Part shown: one piece after another, positions 59,101 to 64,000 of the stretch | How positions within the stretch are numbered: position 1 is the stretch's first letter | Layout: every line of letters begins with the position of its first letter | Assembly: GCA_950097015.1 (NCBI GenBank) | Contig: CATNEN010000024.1 | Location: 5,656,001-5,720,000, forward strand | DNA length: 64,000 nucleotides | From: Macrostomum hystrix | Lineage: Eukaryota; Platyhelminthes; Macrostomidae | Reading direction: 5' to 3' | Position numbers and translations under genes: made by a program | Notes under the pieces: model-generated | The model's database searches: none | What the model was told of the DNA's origin: nothing | Seen by the model: the letters and a program-made list of their open reading frames with translations, nothing else

Positions 59101-61280
59101 TTTCGGCTCGGCGTGTCTCCGCGGAGAGCGGCCCGTTTGTCCTGATCGCAATGCTAAGTCTGCTTTAATCTGCCATATATATCCCCGCCGCCTTTCTGCC
59201 GCGCTGTGTCAGCCATTTTGCCGGGCGGAACAAAAAGTTTAGTCAGTAGGGATTTGACAGGGGCAGAGAGGGAGGGAGCCTCACACAGATGGGAGCCTGC
59301 GGCTGTTGAGGCAAAAGGATGTCTGTGGGAAAGATGCCAAGCGGCGATTGCACTGGCTCAGCGGGTCGTGGCTGGCGCCAAGCTGCGCCCTCCAGCTGGG
59401 TAGTTGGGAGTGTGTTCAGTGAACAATGAGACGCTTGTTTAGTTGGCTAGCTAGTTCATTGTGGGGGATTAGGCGGGTGGAGAGAGGCTGCATGTCAACT
59501 GTTGCACCGGAAATCCAATTCACTGCTTGTTATTCCCGCAATGGCTTTGAGATAAACGGCATTGTGTGGCGTTAAAGCTTTTGTTCTGCCATCAATTCAC
59601 TCAGAGAAGTGGTAAAAACATTGTAAGAGTTTTACCATGCAAAGTTGCATAAATAGTCACTAGGAAATTATTTCTAAGGCACTGTGACTAATAGGAAATT
59701 TGTGTCCGCTAGGGCTAGGGTAAGGGCTACAGTTAGGGTTAGGGTTAGGGTTAGGGTTAGGGATGTGTACGGATTCAAGCTTCATCGGTACGTATGCACT
59801 AGGTCACCTCGACAACCCTCCTCGCACCTCAGGGATCCACCTGTGCGACCTGTGGACCTGCCTGGATGTTCTCTGCTGCACAGCTTCAATTCTGCACCTG
59901 GTGGGCATTGCGGTGGATCGCTACTGGGCCGTCACCGACATCAACTACATCAGGGCACGCACCGGCCGTCGCATCGGCCTGATGATCGCCGCCGTCTGGA
60001 TCATCAGCGCTGCCATCAGCGCCCCGGCCAGATTCTGGACCAGATCCCAGACGGACCCGGACGATTGTCGCATCAACGAGTCTGCGGTGTACACCGTGTT
60101 CTCAACCGTAGGAGCCTTCTACCTGCCCATGCTGTTCATGATTGGCATCTACCTGAGAATTTATCACGCGGCCAGGAAACGAATTCGACGGAAGGCGTTC
60201 AAACCGACCGGCCAATCAGCGGCAGCTTCCAGTGCCGCGACAACTGCCACGGCTGCGCAGCAACTGCAGCAGCAGCTGAAGGCAACAAAGAAGTCGCCAT
60301 CGAATTCGGATCACTCAGCGGAGCCGTCATCGAGTGGCGCGGGCGGCGACGGCGGCGGAGCTTGTCAAACAACTTCGTTTGGTGCCACCGACGGAAAGCA
60401 AGACCGGAAGCAGCAGAAGCAGAAAAAGCAGCAGATTTCAAAGGTAAAGCAACTCCTGTCGGCTAAACCCATCTACTAAGTGACTCGCTCTTTGTCTAAT
60501 TTGGATTTCAACTTTGATTACCAGCATAAAATACGAGGCTGAAGATTATTGGTTAGAGCTTCGAATCCCAAGCTAGAAGATCTGGAGTTCGAATCTCAGT
60601 TGAGGGGGAAAAATTTTTGTACAATTATTTTCTCGATCCCTGAGATCGGGCACTCGATTCTGCGGCGAGGCCGCATTTATTTGTGGCGCAGCCGCGTAGA
60701 GAATGCTTGGGGCTTGTCGTGCAATTTACGCCCATGAGGGCCAACCTCCAAGAAAGTCAGGGCAGATGTACACACCCCACTGTGTAAGTGTGTGTGTCCG
60801 TACAGTATCTGTGTGCGTGTGTACTCAGGAGTCACCGAAATGGGCAGAATTGCCTCCTCGCTGGCTGCGAGTCTGTCAGCCATTGTGCCATTGCCACCAC
60901 CATTGTATTACCGCCACCAGCAGCAACAGCAGCAGCAGCAGAATGGTCGCGCGGAGGCCCAGGAGCGCCTGACCATCCAGTCAAAGGCGGCGATGCAGCG
61001 CGAGAGGCTGGAGCAGAAGCGGGAGCGCAAGGCGGCTCGCACCCTAGCAATCATCACCGGCTGCTTCCTGGTTTGCTGGATCCCATTCTTTGTCCGGGCC
61101 ATTGTCTGCCCGTTCTATCCGCCGCTGTGCACCGAGCTAATCTCTGAGATCGGGCACTCGCTAATCCAGTGGCTGGGTTACACTAACAGCCTGCTTAATC
61201 CGGTCATCTATACCATATTCTCGCCGGATTTCCGCAGCGCGTTTAGCAAGATCCTATTTGGCCGGTATCGGCGCAGGTGA
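53149..61280 (+). CDS. 5-HT1-type serotonin receptor (class A GPCR), four exons
   Basis: Exons 53149-53415, 57900-58008, 59833-60443 and 60921-61280 join in phase to 448 aa. This is a plasma-membrane amine receptor. The family usually couples to Gi/o. Features: an N-terminus with six N-glycosylation sequons, TM1 Asn75, TM2 LAVAD (Asp103), Cys130, TM3 CLDVLCCT with amine-binding Asp137, DRY at 154-156, TM5 STVGAFYLP, TM6 CWIPFF (381-386) and TM7 NPVIY (422-426). VDRYWAVTD and the TM5 motif match 5-HT1 receptors best, but 5-HT7 or another amine receptor is not excluded. The third intracellular loop (about 245-365) is long, Gln/Ser/Gly-rich and spans an intron. The tail is very short (GRYRRR) with no palmitoylation Cys. 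Confidence 0.94.
53500..54325. repeat. Degenerate minisatellite in serotonin receptor intron 1
   Basis: Purine-rich units around GAATGAGGATAGAATGGTTA and GGGGTAGATTGATAATAGAA, with irregular 20-25 bp spacing. Confidence 0.88.
54326..55565. other. Serotonin receptor intron 1, unique part
   Basis: Includes CAG/CTG runs near 54778-54795 and 55065-55094. No exon recognised. Confidence 0.35.
55570..56338. repeat. Minisatellite, 17 bp unit, serotonin receptor intron 1
   Basis: About 44 copies of AGGAGGAGAGACAGGGT with TAAG, TTTAGG and similar variants. A block of variants recurs (about 55750-55810 and 56030-56080). Confidence 0.95.
56339..57465. other. Serotonin receptor intron 1, unique part
   Basis: No gene recognised. 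Confidence 0.3.
57475..57888. repeat. Minisatellite, 47 bp pyrimidine-rich unit, end of intron 1
   Basis: About eight copies with core CACCTCAACCAAGTCCCCTC. The array stops about 10 bp before the acceptor at 57899 and may supply the polypyrimidine context. Confidence 0.93.
58009..59732. other. Serotonin receptor intron 2, unique part
   Basis: About 1.7 kb without arrays, unusual for this window. No nested gene or RNA recognised. Confidence 0.4.
59733..59762. repeat. Interstitial telomeric repeat (TTAGGG)5
   Basis: Five perfect TTAGGG hexamers, preceded by degenerate copies from about 59713 (AGGGCTAGGGTAAGGGCTAC). They lie 70 bp upstream of the exon 3 acceptor. Confidence 0.95.
60546..60893 (+). 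mobile_element. tRNA-related SINE in serotonin receptor intron 3
   Basis: The head has tRNA D-arm-like TTGGTTAGAGCTTC and a B-box-like GAGTTCGAATCTC (about 60593-60605). A body follows whose tail (60780-60890) is shared with the antisense fragment at 44825-44960. The element ends about 25 bp before the exon 4 acceptor. Confidence 0.65.
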
Positions 61281-61529
61281 CTTGGATTGATTTATTGATT
61301 TGTTCCGCATAGGCTAACATAGGGGCCAAGCATTGTACTCGACAGAAATTCTTATGAATTCATTTGTTCTCATTCAGTGTTTTATGTTGTGTGTGGTGTA
61401 TTTAATAGTAGCAGCTAACAGGCCTGCTATGAAACATCTGGCTATTCTCGTATATTGAACTGCAACATCGATACGTTCAGCGCTATGCAATTCGATTCGT
61501 TGTAGCACCGATTTCATCCAATGCTAGCT
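61281..61529 (+). other. Serotonin receptor 3' UTR / flank
   Basis: No canonical AATAAA directly after the stop. An ATTAAA at 61812-61817 is a possible signal. Confidence 0.3.
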
Positions 61530-61735
61530 TCTAGCCCACTGGTTAGAGCTTCAGGATTTCTAACCGAGAGGTCGTGAGTTCGCATCTCGCAACAAGGGCA
61601 AAAAATTTAGTAAATGATCTTTCCAGTACCAGCATCAGTTGGGGTGCCTCCACAGTCCATGGACTGAATGGCAGTACACAGGCTGAACATCCGACCCGAA
61701 TAGGTTACGTATAATATCTTTATTCTATCGAATTT
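61530..61735 (+). mobile_element. Second tRNA-related SINE-like element
   Basis: A-box-like TAGCCCACTGGTTAGAGC and B-box-like GAGTTCGCATCTC are followed by a non-tRNA body ending in an A/T-rich stretch. The head resembles the element at 60546, but the body differs. A decayed tRNA pseudogene is an alternative. Confidence 0.55.
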
Positions 61736-61739
61736 AGTT

Positions 61740-62780
61740 GTTTGTTATTTGTTTCCTTTGTTTTGTGTCTTTCTGCGACAAATTTCACATTCGCTAACCT
61801 GTTCTCAGCCGATTAAAGTCTGTCGAACAGTTTCTAAATGAGATGCAGCGTAGTTTCAGTTTAACTCAAGGGATAAGAACATTTTAGGCTGAAAAAATTG
61901 ATTTTAGATACGAAGGAACGAATAATAGGTTGTTCAAACAGGTGTTTCTTGTGCATGAAGCGACATGAAAAACATTGATACACAAGAAATTCCTTATTGC
62001 GTTTTTTTAATTAAGAGAGTTCTTCCTGTGGACACAATTGTTTCTTTAATATTACATTTGCTGAAGATACTTCGTATTTTGAGTCGATTTTCCCATCGAA
62101 TCATTCCACCGAACCGTATAGTATGCTGTTATAGGCATCTGGAAGTGACACATCTCAGTTTTTTCCCAAGTAAAGGATTTTTAAGTCTCAACAGTAAGTA
62201 GTATGTTCACCTGCAAGATACAAGCTAGAAATAGGTGGTTATATAACATCTGTCGGTTTGATTTTGGAGGAATTTCGTTAATTTCTACTCCCATTTTGAC
62301 CAGACACTGCTGACCTGGATAACGCTATATGAAATATACCCAATAGTCATAACTCAATCATATTTCAATAAGTCTCTATCGCAGTTGTTATCATTTTAAA
62401 CTTCAAATTCAAAACGTGATTTGATGTACTTTTTTCACCACGGAAATCTAGATTCATTCGACGCTCGTAATTATTCTTTTATTTGATTTTGTTGATAATT
62501 TAGCCTAGCTGCTGAATAGTCATATTTACAGCATCCCTGATTTAACCAACTAGTGATGCTATCTGCTGATGGGTCATTCATCAGCCATGAAGGTTCGCTT
62601 AAGCCTCTCAAGATCTGACTGAATCTAGAGAGAGGCTGACTGGAGAGCAGAAACAGCAAGAAGAATACAACAAAAATATAGGGTCCAGAAATGTTGCGAT
62701 CATAGTACGGGTTCCATAAAGCACATTCAGAGTTTGGTACAGATGTAACTTGGCGTTTTACAGGTGAATAATTATCTTGT
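61740..62780. other. AT-rich intergenic sequence
   Basis: Short frames only, with no gene supported on either strand. Confidence 0.3.
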
Positions 62781-62799
62781 ACAGGTAAATCACGATCTT

Positions 62800-63310
62800 G
62801 CAGACACATATCAGCACTAAGTCCCGACCTGGTACAGCCAAATCAGTACTTAATCACGACCTGGTACAGCCAAATCAGTACTTAATCACGACCTGGTACA
62901 GCCAAATCAGTACTTAATCACGACCTGGTACAGCCAAATCAGTACTTAATCACGACCTGGTACAGCCAAATCAGTACTTAATCACGACCTGGTACAGCCA
63001 AATCAGTACTTAATCACGACCTGGTACAGCCAAATCAGTACTTAATCACGACCTGGTACAGCCAAATCAGTACTTAATCACGACCTGGTACAGCCAAATC
63101 AGTACTTAATCACGACCTGGTACAGCCAAATCAGTACTTAATCACGACCTGGTACAGCCAAATCAGTACTGAATCACGACCTGGTACAGCCAAATCAGTA
63201 CTGAATCACGACCTGGTACAGCCAAATCAGTACTGAATCACGACCTGGTACAGCCAAATCAGTACTGAATCACGACCTGGTACAGCCAAATCAGTACTTA
63301 ATCAGTACTT
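62800..63310. repeat. Minisatellite, 32 bp unit
   Basis: About 16 copies with core GACCTGGTACAGCCAAATCA. A block of TACTTAATC copies switches abruptly to TACTGAATC copies near 63170 and reverts in the last one. Confidence 0.96.
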
Positions 63311-64000
63311 ATTAGGTGTATCAGTAATTGGGATCTGTCACTGTTTTTTGACACAATGACGCTCTCATTATCAATTTTTGAATAGTTAGTTTTCATCTCC
63401 GACACTCCCCAAGGCGAGACGACTGATAGAAGGGCCAGCATAATGTTCGGTATACTTCATAATTGAAAGCGGATGGTATTGCCCCAGCTTGGCACTGGGG
63501 ACACATCTGATCGCAAACATTGCGCAGAGGATGAGACAGAAATTGGGAGAGATGGGTGCCGTCCTGTCATCGACACGACAAAAGTTCAACTCCTGTACGT
63601 CCAGTGCCCCAGACCGCAGCGGACTGGGGCCAGAGTGAGAGTAATAGAGAGAGACGAAGATCGGTTCGAAATGCGATCTTCTCCTAGAAGAGGAGGTGCG
63701 GGAGGCAAGGCGGAAGGGAGCAATCCGAGTTTTCGAGTCGAGAAGGGAGCCCGAAGCTTCCCTTGAGCCAATTGAGAGCTAATTGATGCTTGGCCAGCCT
63801 GCGACCCCCTGCCCTGAGGCCGCACTTTGCATTGATTCTGATCCGGAGTCATAAAACTAGAGCATGAGAAAGCAGGCAAGACATGTTTTATGACAGAGCT
63901 CCAAGGAGGAAAACACGAGCAGCAAACAGCAGGACACGGAGAGGAGAAACTGAAGAGAACTGAGGATTTCTATCCCTCGATTTTTAATTGCTTTTTTTAT
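63311..64000. other. Right edge, unique sequence
   Basis: Nothing supported. An exon of an adjacent gene cannot be excluded. Confidence 0.3.

Noticed and set aside
60641-61165. 17-nt identity (CTGAGATCGGGCACTCG) between the SINE and the last receptor exon
   Set aside because: Flanking bases do not match, and one chance match of this length in the window is not very improbable. The exon segment aligns normally with the receptor family.

Overview
The window is animal nuclear DNA. Five multi-exon genes can be built on the + strand with GT/AG (once GC/AG) splice sites, and every predicted join keeps the reading frame. They encode a Wnt11-like ligand (1959-8083), a four-EF-hand calmodulin/troponin C-like protein (15173-22139), a neuropeptide F precursor (28454-30093), a divergent ionotropic glutamate receptor (37280-46379) and a 5-HT1-type serotonin receptor (53149-61280). 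One orphan coding exon lies on the - strand (34232-34825). The GRPRF-amide C-terminus of the neuropeptide, with an intron inside the arginine codon, points to a spiralian. A flatworm is plausible, but the species cannot be named from this sequence.

Layout: 1-1958 is Wnt upstream sequence with two minisatellites. 1959-8083 is the Wnt gene. 8084-15172 is intergenic, with a decayed transposase-like remnant (8398-8823) and several arrays. 15173-22139 is the EF-hand gene. 22140-28453 is intergenic and mostly two large arrays. 28454-30093 is the neuropeptide gene. 30094-37279 holds more arrays and an AT-rich block containing the antisense orphan exon. 37280-46379 is the glutamate receptor. 46380-53054 is intergenic and dominated by three arrays (21, 15 and 44 bp units). 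53055-61280 is the serotonin receptor with a TATA box. 61281-64000 has a tRNA-related SINE and a 32 bp array.

The dominant architecture is minisatellite: about 40 tandem arrays with units of roughly 10-48 bp occupy close to a third of the window or more, and most larger introns carry at least one. They create many long open frames that are not genes. Several arrays contain a 5' splice-site-like AGGTGAG motif in every unit, always on the gene-sense (+) strand. One contains a 3' splice-site-like CCTCCTCAG in every unit. One Wnt intron is exactly ten 33 bp units with no stop, so it could be translated if retained.

The genes do not form an operon or a single pathway. The neuropeptide, glutamate receptor and serotonin receptor are all neuronal signalling genes, the EF-hand protein is a calcium sensor, and the Wnt is a secreted patterning ligand. 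Their proximity may be chance.
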